The notes below the pieces were generated by a model. That model worked only from the letters and a program-made list of their open reading frames with translations. It was not told the origin of the DNA and did no database searches. DNA of 64,000 bases from Glossina fuscipes (lineage: Eukaryota > Arthropoda > Insecta > Diptera > Glossinidae): the NCBI RefSeq assembly GCF_014805625.2, contig NW_023998422.1, positions 10,928,459 to 10,992,458 on the forward strand, in the 5' to 3' direction. How positions within the stretch are numbered: the stretch's first letter is position 1; each line of letters starts with the position of its first letter. Position numbers and translations under genes: made by a program. This document shows, in pieces, positions 24,559-34,555 of the stretch.

Positions 24559-26194
24559 ATGAACAGAACACTTAAAGCGAAGTGTGACGAAGAATTACGC
24601 AAGAAATCTTTAGCGGGTATGTTATATTTTCAAATCAAATCAAATGAGAGAAGAGTTATGTAATTAATATTATTTTGCCCATCTTCTGCAGATAAGAGGC
24701 AAGTCAGAACGAAAGCATTCTTTATTATAATAACGGAATTTATGCAGAAAGCGAAACTTGCACTCTTACTGCCAATAATTGTTGAAAATTATCAAAAGTT
24801 GAAAACATGTTTATCGGGCACTAAATATGAATTTGTCTCAGACTTAATTGAAGACTTCCACGCAAACAAAGTACGTAGTATTATAATGGGTGCATGTGTT
24901 AGTTCTAAATATAAAAAAAAATCCCCCTTTTAACTATGATAGGATAAGGGAGAATATGACATACCCAAATATATAAATCGAGATTCGGACAAAATTATTG
25001 AGACAATTCTGATAAATCATGAGATGCTTAAGTATTTACCTAAAAGATGGTTTGATAATCTAAGCCCGGGCGAATTAAAATTACTCAAATGTTTAGAGCT
25101 TACACTCCAAATAGCCCGAATTCGTTTTTGCCGAGGACCTTTTCAAGAGCTGGAAATTCAACAAAAAGCAAATGAATTTTATGACAAAAGTGAAGATATG
25201 ATAGCCGAAACTAAATGTAAAACAATCTCTAAAAAATTTGCGAAGAGTTGAGAAAAACTGACATGTCGAGAATTTATTTTAACAGATCTCGAACAAAAAT
25301 TAGAAGGCCGGAAAGTGTCAACATTTTGGAAGAAGATCGCTCGAGAAGTTGTAGTGCATCGCTTAGGAAAACGACTACAAACTCAAGCGTTTATCTTGGC
25401 GACCAATTTTCAAACGGAAACGTACGTTCTCAAAAAAAAAAAAAAACGATGACCTTCTTTACCATTGATATTAATTTTTCACACACGACCCAACATTATT
25501 TCTTTTAGGTATTCTATTACAAGAAATATAAAGAAAACACGACAACTTTACGCCTTAAAGGAAAAAGAGTTGGAAGATCAAAACCAAGTCGCGAAAAACT
25601 CTTACGAGACAACATTGCGTCAGAATTTGCAGGCAGAGAAGATCGCCGCAGCTGAACGGTACATATCTAAAAAATATTCTTTAGTAATGGATCGCTTTTT
25701 TTTCTTGAAAATTGTCTCAAGTTCATTAAAAAGGGAAGAGTGAGACAACTTTCAAAAACAACGTTTCATGCCTGAACAAAGATATTAATTGTAAAGTTTT
25801 TCATATGGCATTTTTCAGAAGCAAGCTTACCATAAGTCTAGAAAGTTTGATCGAAAAATATGATAATATGATGCTTGAGAAGGTGTCTGAAGCAATTTCG
25901 CTGTCGGAAACGTATAAAACAATGAAGAAACGCACGAAAAACCTTGCAGATGAATGTAAACGTGTAAAGAATTTACATTATGAACTGGTTATTAAGAAAG
26001 ACATGAATTATTATGGCGCCCGGGTTGATGTATTTAAATTTGCACGAGCCGTGGCAGTCATACGACGTTGGTTTAGAAATGTAGCAAGAAAAAAGAGGTC
26101 ATTGACCAAAATTGCATCGCAAAAGTCTGTAATTGAGAAAGGCAAGGCTAAACGCATGAAGACTAAACGGGTTGGTCGAGGCCGGAAATCCTAA
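24559..26194 (+). CDS. DRC10-like axonemal protein, copy C (six exons)
   Basis: Predicted 390-aa protein from exons 24559-24616, 24692-24870, 24943-25216, 25286-25421, 25509-25658 and 25819-26194. All introns are GT-AG with phases 1, 0, 1, 2, 2. Exon 3 is 274 bases as in copy B, exon 4 is 136 bases as in copy A, and exon 5 is 150 bases as in both. Landmarks: LALLLPIIVENYQKLK in exon 2, INHEMLKYLPKRW and SPGELKLLKCLE in exon 3, KVSTFWKK in exon 4 (copy A has KVTGLWRS), and LIEKYDNMMLEK opening the exon 6 coiled coil. The IQ-like motif VAVIRRWFRNVARKK has I-R instead of I-Q. The tail is strongly Lys/Arg-rich. Exon 1 is the shortest (19 codons). This copy is the nearest relative of the decayed exon at 31.5 kb. 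The role inferred from the family is nexin-dynein regulatory complex assembly. Confidence 0.74.
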
Positions 26195-26709
26195 CTATCG
26201 AATATGTGCAGACGATCAAAGCTCAGAAACTAAAAATTTGAAATTTTATAAATTCTGAAGCATGTGTTTCGCTTCTATACATTCTCGCTATGTATAAGTG
26301 AATAAACATACGCACCCGTGTTCTCACATAAAACATTTTTGCTTGTAGGTTTATTTGTTTGTTTGGTGTTTGGGGCGACAAGTAGATTCTTTGACTATAA
26401 ATAAGACTTTTGATCCTATGGGATTTCTGGGATTTTTTCATATTTTCGTTTATGAACGCAGGGAGATGAGAGAGCGCTGACCAAATTATAAAACTGAGGC
26501 CTACGAAAGATTCCCGAGAGGCATCAGAGGTTTCAGCTTATCAAGTCCCTGAAAGTCTCGTGAATTTGATATCAATTTTTAGAATTCTACAATTCATTTA
26601 TAACAACCTCTATTAAATTGAACAAGTGTAAACTGTTTGATTTTGTAGCTTCTTGATTTTTTTACCAACTATGTCTTCCTCTAATTATTCCTGATATCCG
26701 AAAGGAATC
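26195..26709. other. 3' flank of copy C, no further gene seen
   Basis: Contains the 3' UTR of copy C, then AT-rich DNA without a recognisable feature. Confidence 0.5.
26301..26306 (+). promoter_or_regulatory. Putative polyadenylation signal, copy C
   Basis: AATAAA about 107 bases after the stop codon of copy C. Confidence 0.4.
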
Positions 26710-27190
26710 CTTAGTACATAAATCTCTAAAGTAGATATATTCATGATCAGCGTGAAATTCTAAATTGATTTAGCCATGTCCGTCCGTCTGTGTCATTTGT
26801 GTTGTTGGTACACGCCGGTCACAAAAATAAGGACATCAAATTCAAATTTGGTAGAAGCATTGGAAGTTTCTGCACGAAATTTTCCACATTTGCTCTAAAA
26901 ATGAAAAACTTCCGCCATGCCCACACAAGGTTACTAGTGGTTAAATAGTGTTGTTTTCACTTTTTTGAAATGTTATGCTTATTTATCGTAAGGCAACTAA
27001 GACCGAATGTTTAAAAGTATTTTGTATACTCCTTAAATGAAGATATATCTACTGCCTAAAAATGGCTTCATTTTAGTAGATACCGCGATTAATTTTTCCT
27101 TAATAATACCAGCGATATGGGTATCAAATAAAAGAACTTTAAGAGTCGAATGCGGAAAACGTAGTCATGGGTGTGTGAGATTCGGCCTCC
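26710..27190 (+). mobile_element. mini-me-like element
   Basis: The core fits the dipteran mini-me pattern: a TA-rich 'agatatattcatgatcagcg', a spacer ending in 'aaattgatttagccat', then a GTCC/GTCT microsatellite start (gtccgtccgtctgtg). Downstream come 'caaatttggtagaagcattg' and 'cgatatgggtatcaaataaa', also frequent in fly repeats. It is non-coding. The right edge is approximate. Confidence 0.6.
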
Positions 27191-27789
27191 GCTGACTACA
27201 ACTTTTTCACTTGTTAGTTTTTCTCTTAGTTCTTCAATTAAAACAGCAGCGCTGTCGCTGGCTTCCTTGTTGAGTAGAACTTGGTAGGTGACAAATTTGC
27301 TGGAAGCGAAGGACGTTTCTTCCTAGCCTCTAGGGATTGCTAAATGCTCATAACCGCGAGGAAAGCAAACAAATTGACAAACCCTGTTTGAAAATAAATT
27401 TTTTCCTTCTACTATATCGGCTTTTTAACGATTCGTGATGATGCTTAATAAAGCGATAGATTATTGAAAAGAGATTACAAAATGAGACATTAATCCTAAG
27501 CGACGACGGGCAGGGCCGCTGCAAATATTATCTTTTCACGAATAGTAACTGATATGTGTGTTCAGTAAGAAGACCATGCAAAACTTCAATTTCGCAGAGG
27601 CGTCAAAGGGCTTCTCAGAAGACGGTAGATTCATACGAAATTAAAGTAATACTTGGCATGTAACAAGAACAATTCCATCTATTTCTCTTGCATCAACACG
27701 AAATTCTCTGTTCCGATATGTGGGAGAACAAAATGTCTCTAAAAATCGTGAGTTACTTTTGAGGGCAATCAGCAACATTTATGGGCCAT
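27191..27789. other. Non-coding stretch, no gene seen
   Basis: Mixed-composition DNA between two repeats. Nothing recognisable. Confidence 0.5.
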
Positions 27790-28090
27790 TTGTACCGTAC
27801 ATACCTTGTGGTATAAGATGTGTGGATATATGCTATGTCCAGAATGGCTCAGAAGCACTTTTCGAATCGATTTAGCTCTCTCTGATCATCCGCCCGTCTT
27901 ATTTTCTTGTGTTCAAGCCATAGGTCGCAATTTTTGAGATATTGTAATGGTATTTGCTACAACGACGTGTTATACACAAAGAACGAGAGCACTACCACTT
28001 CCCATATACTGTACTTTACTTTTAACCGTCGTTATATGAATAACTGCATTAAGCGAAGTGGTGTAGGGGGTTTAGTAATGAGCCGAAACA
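27790..28090 (-). repeat. Dispersed ~330-bp repeat
   Basis: In order: 'accttgtggtataagatgtg', 'tatgtccagaatggctcag', 'ttttcgaatcgatttagct', 'catccgcccgtcttattttc', 'gtgttcaagccataggtcgc' and 'gaacgagagc'. This is the reverse orientation of the copies at 28.7 and 31.7 kb. The GTCC repeat is reduced to gcccgtc. Confidence 0.62.
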
Positions 28091-28724
28091 AAAGAAAGTA
28101 AAAGAGCTAGTGCGAGAGAGAGTGAAAGAGGCAGAGATCAAAACGGTAGGGCACCCAAACGAAAAATGAAAGTTAGTTCATATAAGAAGATGGAATGGTT
28201 GTAGGGCAGATTTGCTATCAGGCACAAGAACAATATTGGCAATTATTTTGAGTAACCAATTCAATGGTTTCATTATTATAACATAGAAGCTCAACATATA
28301 TGGAGGACAAATAGTGTTGGACTGAACTTGAAATATTTTCACCGACATACGCATCTGCAGCATGATACCTTAAAGCAGTTTTAACTTTTTCTATACAGAT
28401 GAGCGGCATGTGGCCAGAAAAGATATGTGCCTGAAGAACGTATTTAAAAAAAACTAATGCTCATAGATAGTGAGTGAATTATAAATTAACAAGTTGTATA
28501 GCAACAAATAACAATAACGGGCAAAGAATTTTCTTATCCGTTTACGATTTCCATAAATAATCAGCGTCATAGAGTCATAAAGTCTGCACGTTCTTAATGC
28601 AAGTAAAATTCTGAGGTCGCTTATGGTTTTCCATTCATTCGTAACTGCAACCTGTTACTTCAAAGCGGTTTGACAATCGCAAGATTTTTTCATTCGGTGA
28701 TAAGAACAAGGAAAGACACTGCAG
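28091..28724. other. Non-coding stretch, no gene seen
   Basis: Includes a purine-rich tract (28080-28135, gagagagagtgaaagaggc-like). No supported gene. Confidence 0.5.
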
Positions 28725-29036
28725 TAGGCCAAAGCTCACCGTTCAACATCTAAACCACTTTGCTTTATACAGTTACTTATAGAAAAGCTTTTTAAAATAA
28801 ATTGTTACAAGGAAAGTTGTTGAAAAAATGATCCGAACCAAACCGTTTTTAGTAGCATTCATCCTTAAGCCCAACATTTCGTTATACTAAGTCTAATCAA
28901 GACATGGGTTAAACACAACACGAACAGACAGCCTTACATCCGGAATAATAACAGACGGGTACACCTCAAATCCTTCTGGGTGTTGTATACATCCACGCAT
29001 TGTACCATTGTACCACAAGCGGTGTAAGGTATAAAA
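28725..29036 (+). repeat. Dispersed ~330-bp repeat, near full length, upstream of hinge gene 1
   Basis: One of the most complete copies: 'aaaccactttgctttatac', 'gaaaaaatgatccgaacca', 'cattcatccttaagcccaa', 'cgaacagacagccttacatc', 'tcaaatccttctgggtgttg', and the terminal 'gtaccacaagcggtgtaagg' followed by 'tataaaaa'. It ends 274 bases before the hinge-protein start. The second hinge gene also has a same-orientation copy just upstream. Confidence 0.7.
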
Positions 29037-29310
29037 ATATATTTACCGACAATCGTTAACTCTTTGCTCATTACAAAGAGTACGTAATTGTCGAGAACTG
29101 TAAAACGACCTTGAATCGATTTAATAAATTTCGCCCACACATTCTCCCTTTCTCATTGTGCATTTTTTTTTCTTCAAAAATCAAAGCAGCCTTTGAAATT
29201 GTTTTTTATGTATATATATATATATATATGTAGACATGGAGAGTAACTTAATTATAATTAATTGTAAGAAGGAAGTTTTCGCAAACACAACTCGTACTTT
29301 TGTGGTAAAA

Positions 29311-29634
29311 ATGAATGTTTTCCAAACGATACGTGAATGGTTTTCAATAGGCCAAATTCATGCGGATGAACCAGGCGAAGAAGAAGGAGAAGAGCCGGAA
29401 GAAGACTCCGAAGAAGAGCCGGAAGAAGAGGAATTAAAAGATCCTATGGAGGATTTGCGTGAAGAATGTACAAATCAAAGGGAAATTTCTAAGCTTTACG
29501 ACATTTTAAACGATTGCAATGACCGCGTCAACAGTAAAACTAAAACTCAAGAAACGTGCGAGCAGGAATTGTTTGATTTCTTGCAGGAGCGGGACAATTG
29601 TGTATCCAAAACGCTATTCGATCATTTGCAATAA
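29311..29634 (+). CDS. Complex III hinge subunit (UQCRH/QCR6), copy 1, intronless
   Basis: Predicted 107-aa protein. Residues about 20-45 are a Glu-rich acidic stretch. It is followed by DPMEDLREEC and a helical hairpin ending in ELFDFLQERDNCV and a C-terminal LFDHLQ, the pattern of the cytochrome bc1 hinge protein, where the family has DPLTTVREQC and ELFDFLHARDHCV. The four cysteines that form the two family disulfides are present (in REEC, NDC, ETC and DNC). In complex III this intermembrane-space subunit sits beside cytochrome c1 and helps cytochrome c docking. The start at 29311 was chosen because it aligns with copy 2 (IREWF against IRKWF); an in-frame ATG at 29236 would add 25 residues. 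The gene has no intron. Drosophila has a main gene (UQCR-11) and a paralogue, so this could be either the main gene or a testis-type copy. Confidence 0.85.
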   Translation: MNVFQTIREWFSIGQIHADEPGEEEGEEPEEDSEEEPEEEELKDPMEDLREECTNQREISKLYDILNDCNDRVNSKTKTQETCEQELFDFLQERDNCVSKTLFDHLQ

Positions 29635-29661
29635 ATAGTTTATGTGGAAAAAGGGAATAAA
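29630..29661 (+). promoter_or_regulatory. Putative polyadenylation signals of hinge gene 1
   Basis: One AATAAA (29630-29635) overlaps the TAA stop codon and a second lies at 29656-29661. The second, about 22 bases after the stop, would give a very short 3' UTR. Confidence 0.4.
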
Positions 29662-30804
29662 ATGACGCAATGTTTTAAGAAAAAAGAAAATTAATTATCT
29701 GCTTACGTATATGAATTTTAAGGTTTTTTCATGGGCGGATAGGAATAGTAATTAAACCAAGATAAAGTGAACCATGAAGTAAGGCATGTTTTAATCGAAA
29801 CCAAATTGCTAACATTTGGCTGCTTTTAAAGCAAATTTTATTTGGTATTTTAGGCTACGACAGGAAAAATGCTCAGTTCAAGGAGAATGAAGTCTCCAAT
29901 CATCGTTGCTGCACACAGACTGAGATACTACGAACACACTTAAAAAATATTTTTATATTCTTTATTTTGAGATATAAATCTACGTTGTATAGAGAGTGGG
30001 GATCTAGAAAATTCCTGAAGAAATGGTATTGGCTCATAGATGCGTTACATTGAAGAAATGTCTAAATTTTGAATTGCATTCAATCGTATAGAAGAGAGTG
30101 TGGTTTTGAAAGAGAGGAAAAAATCTTTTCTTCTGAAATTAGTTTAAACGCATCTAACTTTGTAAGCTAAATTAACTTTCGAAAAGGAACCTTATGACTT
30201 GTTTAGGGTCGAAAAAAGTATTGAACCTTTTCCTAGTTCTCCTCAACACCGTAAAGTGAGTAAATCACCAAGTTGTTGTACCGTTTCTTCTTCACACGTT
30301 ATTAAGTAAATTTTGTTATACAAGATTTTGATATATATAAAGGAGATATTGGCGGTTTTCGAAATGAACTACCGAGCAGAATTTGTCGGGCTATTTACAG
30401 TAGCACTTCTCGGGTAGTTACCGTAATTTTTTTAAAAAACTATTTTTTTTTTTTTTATTGCTTTAAATCATTCCTCCAATCAATAGTCAAATATGGCTAT
30501 GGAAAAAAGCAATAGTGGACGGGGCAAAAGTTTGAATGGTCAAAAACTTGGCTTGGCTTGAAAACTGAAATGAGTTTTTTTTGAAATACGATTTTTGAAA
30601 AGCCATAACCTTATTTTCTAGAAAATACCGTAGGATATTTTCAAAAAGTTTTTCAAAATAACTTTCATTTATAGAGGAAAGCACCTTTTTCGTTCAAAAA
30701 TTGGACCGTTTTGTTTAAAGTTTGGCAAAAATCACTATTTTTTAAAGATTTTACCTCATCTTCGACAGACGTAGGAAAGCAAAGGTTAAATTTTTAATTT
30801 ATTT
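29662..30804. other. Non-coding stretch, no gene seen
   Basis: AT-rich, with a T run at 30445-30458. No supported gene. Confidence 0.5.
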
Positions 30805-31170
30805 TTTGTGCCTTGCACTACTTGTGGTACAAGAGTGTGTTAAGTTTGTGCGGAGGTACGCAACAGCGAGAAGGATTTAAGCTAGATCGTTCTTTTTGTT
30901 TTACCAATCAACTCTGAGTCACCTTCAAAGTCGATTTAAGCTGGTCTCTCCATCTATCCGTCCGCCCGTCTTGTTTTCTTATGTTTAATGCATAGGCAGC
31001 ATTTCCTTGATATTTTGCTGAAATTTGGTACAACGAGGTGTTTTGCAATAAGGACGAACGCCATTTAAAATGACTCCCATAAGATGGCTTTTTCGACATC
31101 TTCGCATATAAAATATTGTTTTCAAAAGTCGCTATAGCAATGACAATATTAACCAAAGTATTGTAGTGGG
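30805..31170 (-). repeat. Dispersed ~330-bp repeat, near full length
   Basis: Runs from 'ttgcactacttgtggtacaa' through 'aagtcgatttaagctggtct', 'ctatccgtccgcccgtcttg', 'ttttgctgaaatttggtac', 'aaggacgaacgcc' and 'aaaatattgttttcaaaagt'. It has the opposite orientation to the copy at 31690-31967. The two flank the decayed DRC10-like exon. Confidence 0.68.
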
Positions 31171-31495
31171 TCGTGCTTTACTATAGTATTTGTGTTTATT
31201 TGTCCAAACATTTGCTAATCACACAAAACCTGACATAGAAATGCAAGCTAAATGGTGTTTTTTTTTAACTAATGTTCACATATTTTACGCTGCGTGCGAT
31301 CTCCTCCATCGGAAGATGAAAGTTTCTTTTTTAATTTTTTGAATATAGGCATAATAACCCCGCCGAATATTATCGAATGATCGGCTTTTCTTTCTCTCCA
31401 CAAAAAGTATTGTCAAGAAAAGTGTTTTTTTCATACTGTTTCAGCGGCTTTTCCTCATAAGTTAATTCTGAATCAAAATTCTATTAAATGATAAC
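31171..31495. other. Sequence 5' of the decayed DRC10-like exon
   Basis: AT-rich. I looked for a relic of DRC10-like exons 1 and 2 and found none I can support. The last bases (atgataacag) resemble the end of intron 2 of copy C (atgatag). Confidence 0.4.
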
Positions 31496-31700
31496 AGGAA
31501 GAGAATATGAAAAATCCAAATACAATCCAATTATCAACAAACTTCTCGACGAACTTCTTATAAATCATGAGATCTTTAAGTGCCTGCTTGCCGTATGGTT
31601 TGGATATTAAAGCCCGGATGAATTAAGGTTATTGAGGTGTTTAGAGAAAATATTTGAAAGTGGCCAAATACATTTTTGAAGAATTTATCTAGAAGGAAAC
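31496..31700 (+). pseudogene. Decayed exon 3 of a DRC10-like gene
   Basis: The conceptual translation tracks exon 3 of copy C: GREYEKSKY against GEYDIPKY, LLINHEIFKCL against ILINHEMLKYL, SPDELRLLRCLEK against SPGELKLLKCLEL, and SGQIHF against IARIRF. Two in-frame stops break it: TAA near 31608, and TGA near 31677 at the place of the cysteine after IRF. The acceptor end of the preceding intron is partly conserved, so this is a genomic duplicate and not a spliced retrocopy. Exons 1, 2, 4, 5 and 6 were not found nearby; a dispersed repeat starts immediately downstream. It is non-functional. Confidence 0.8.
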
Positions 31701-31967
31701 GGATCCGAACAGTTTTCAATTGCGCTCCTCTTTGGGTTATAGGACGTCGGTGTACCATGTTTTATCAAAATATCTTAAAAATTGCGATTCACGGACTAAC
31801 ATCAGACGGGCAGGTAGGCAACGGTCGAACAAGTATATATCGGTTCAGAAAATGATTCTGCATCGGTCACTGTAATAAATGGTGAGTCTGTCTTAAGCCA
31901 TTCTGGATGTTACATACGCCCACACAAACTTAATTTATCCCGCATCACTTGTGGTATAAAAAACGCC
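31690..31967 (+). repeat. Dispersed ~330-bp repeat upstream of hinge gene 2
   Basis: Shows 'gatccgaacagttttcaatt', 'atatcttaaaaattgcgatt', 'gacgggcaggtaggcaacgg', 'cggttcagaaaatgattctg' and terminal 'atcacttgtggtataaaaa'. It starts at the edge of the decayed DRC10-like exon and ends 174 bases before the hinge gene 2 start, in the same orientation as the copy before hinge gene 1. Confidence 0.66.
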
Positions 31968-32141
31968 CTACATAAAATGTATAGTTTTGAACCTGAGCAC
32001 TCCACCTGAGTACGTTTTTCTTTTCTTTTTTTTTTTTTGAAATCAATGTAATCATTGAAATTTTTGACACTTTTTTACAAAAAGATTTTTCATATCGCTA
32101 TAAAGAAAAAGGGTTTTCTCGCTTACTACATTTCGCTGAAC

Positions 32142-32438
32142 ATGGATTTTTTCCCAATTATTATACGTAAATGGTTTGCAATACTACAAGTTCATGCTGA
32201 TGACATAAAAGAGAAGGAAGAACTACCACAGAAGAAGTTACGGGACCCTATGAAGGAGTTGCGTGAGGAATGCTCGAGTGAAAAGGATATTTTTAAGCTT
32301 TATGACATCTTAATAAAGTGCAATGATGACGTAGATAGTAAAGCTAAAACTCAAGAAAGCTGCGAGGAACAGCTATTTAACTTTTTGCAGGACCGAGATG
32401 ATTATCTGTACAAATCGTTGTTCGATCATTCACAATAA
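32142..32438 (+). CDS. Complex III hinge subunit (UQCRH/QCR6), copy 2, diverged
   Basis: Predicted 98-aa intronless paralogue of the gene at 29311. It keeps DPMKELREEC, the KLYDIL helix with the KC and ESC cysteines, and the C-terminal LFNFLQDRDD and SLFDHSQ. Two differences matter. The fourth disulfide cysteine is replaced (RDDYLY where copy 1 has RDNCVS), leaving the REEC cysteine without its partner. The acidic hinge is short and mixed in charge (DDIKEKEELPQKKLRDP) instead of almost all Glu. The frame is intact. An in-frame upstream ATG at 32055 would add 29 residues; the 32142 start was chosen by alignment with copy 1. Likely a recent tandem duplicate under relaxed or changed constraint, with a possible tissue-specific role by analogy with the second hinge gene of Drosophila (inference). 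Confidence 0.78.
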   Translation: MDFFPIIIRKWFAILQVHADDIKEKEELPQKKLRDPMKELREECSSEKDIFKLYDILIKCNDDVDSKAKTQESCEEQLFNFLQDRDDYLYKSLFDHSQ

Positions 32439-32439
32439 A
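32434..32439 (+). promoter_or_regulatory. AATAAA overlapping the stop codon of hinge gene 2
   Basis: The stop TAA lies inside an AATAAA hexamer, the same arrangement as at the end of hinge gene 1, which supports common descent of the 3' end. Whether it is used as a polyadenylation signal is unknown. Confidence 0.35.
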
Positions 32440-34555
32440 TAATTACCAGGAAAAATCAATAATGCGCTGTCGATTATTACTTGAAGTTAGGGGCCAAGCA
32501 AGGTTAGATCTGCAAAATGTTAAATCAGTTTGTTTTGAAATCTAGAAAGGTTTCACGGGCGATCGCTCTCTGGCTACATAGAGGATTCTGCTCAAGAAAA
32601 TTCATATTATTGCAGAAGTGCACTAAAATGAGACTTAGCCACCGATTATCTCTCCCGATAATCTTTCGCCATTCGGTTTTCCCTATACACGTATAGAGGG
32701 AAGTGATATCGTCGACACCCTCACATCATTACACGCCATCGGTGTTAAATTGATTTAATACACAAAACTATAATTATTTCTACTAATCACTTCAATAACT
32801 TGATCTTAAACCCAGATAAATAATTGAACCTTTTTTATTAGCACTTCGTTTGCGAAAAATAGAAGAAAGAGATTCTTTCATCAGTACCTCGGCTTTCACG
32901 CTAGTAGGTGTTGCCGATTTATTAGATTCTGATTCGAGTTTATATCGCAATTTCTAATCATGATGACCCCTGGGTTATATTGTACGCTCTATCTTATGGC
33001 AGTCGTGTTTTGCTTGTATGTAGACTTCAATCAAACCGAAAATATGTAAAAAAAGCTAAACTTCAACCTACGATTCAAAACAAGGGACGATTTTAATCGT
33101 CACAATGTCATCTAACTCAGTAAAGCCCTTCCAACTACTTTATGCCTTGCTTACTATCTTTTTCTTATATGATAGTTATCGCATATAGTTGTAGCATGAC
33201 ATATTTTTTATTTCTTTATATAAAGTCTAAGCTCTTCTAGACACATTTAATTCCATGAATCATTTTAGAATAGAATGTTTATGCTCTGGCATGTAATATA
33301 CACACTCTTGCGATTGTTTCGAGCGCTTTTTCATTTCTTATCCAATCGATGTATTTCGATTCGTTCCGGTAGTCAAGGTTTTTTATCGAACGGAATGATT
33401 TGCATTTAAAATGTTTAGATGGCGATTAAATTTTTATTGGCCACTCTTTCGCTTTCAAAAACCGCACCCCATGATGAGAACTTGAGCTTCGAGGTGGCGA
33501 GCGGCGTTGATAAGTGGTAGATATCTATTTTATGTATGTATTAATTATTATTGAATCATTTCTTGGCGTGATTTGTGGATTTGTTTCAAGCAAATATTTG
33601 CGCACTCAATAGAAGGGTGGGATTTGTTTATATTTCTTTACGTTCTTTCGTTACATTTTAATATTACTTGATTTCCTTAACTATAATCGTACATAAATAC
33701 AATTAATTAAAATTAATTATATGATTTAGTTATTCAGTAATGGACATCAGACTAATCAAAACCTTTTATTTTTTTCGTATGACTGTTGGCTAATGACAAA
33801 TTCTGAACAGATAGAGACCCTACGTGAATTAAGAAAACTATTTATAGAAACAATGCTTAAACCACTCCTTTCTGTCTTTGAAGGTTTGCAAAATTACTGG
33901 ATAATTGTTATCATTGTGATTATCATTGTTTGAATGATTTCCTGTTTTTTTGGTAAAAAGCGGGTTTAGTCAGTTGGTTAGACAGTTTATTCCGTGGATT
34001 TTTATAGTGACGATGTTGCAAGGTCTGTATAATGATTTCAGATGTATCGACACAAATTATTTCGTTTCCGAAGCCAAGCATTCCGGTAATAACGAAGTGA
34101 AAAGCGCATGTTTGTGCCCAAGACTATGAAAAAAGTTTGCAATGTTTCATATTCATCGAGAAAAATCGAGAAATAGAAATGATATTTCGGAAAACTATAT
34201 ATTACCACTAGATTAGATTAGGTATATATTCTATGCAAGTTCTCAGGAGAAGTAAGGCTTTATGTGGCAGCAAAGTACAATTTTTCATATTTTATAACAA
34301 AGATAAGTGAAAAATTATGTTAGACGATGTAGTATACGGTGTTCAAAAGTCGGCTTTCCACGGCTCTAACAATGTGACTTGATTTTATTGAGTCATTAAA
34401 TTTTTGCCTTTAGTTTGGCGGAGAGGAAGTCGTGTAGTAATGTAATAATGGATCGGCTTTCTATTACTATAACAATTTAATCTAGTTATGTGTTTAAAAA
34501 AATTATTAAATATTTTGGTTGGATTTCAACAAGCTTACGTAAAGTAAGCCCCATG
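32440..34555. other. Non-coding stretch, no gene seen
   Basis: About 2.1 kb of AT-rich DNA with no motif-bearing frame or clear repeat. Confidence 0.5.

Noticed and set aside
16515..26194. Identification of the triplet as DRC9 (IQCG) instead of DRC10 (IQCD)
   Set aside because: DRC9 and DRC10 are related. The N-terminal IALIIPQILENP-like segment, the mid-protein VIDYF...LKFLP segment and the Lys-rich tail after the IQ motif fit DRC10 better from memory, but a profile search is needed, so no gene symbol was given.
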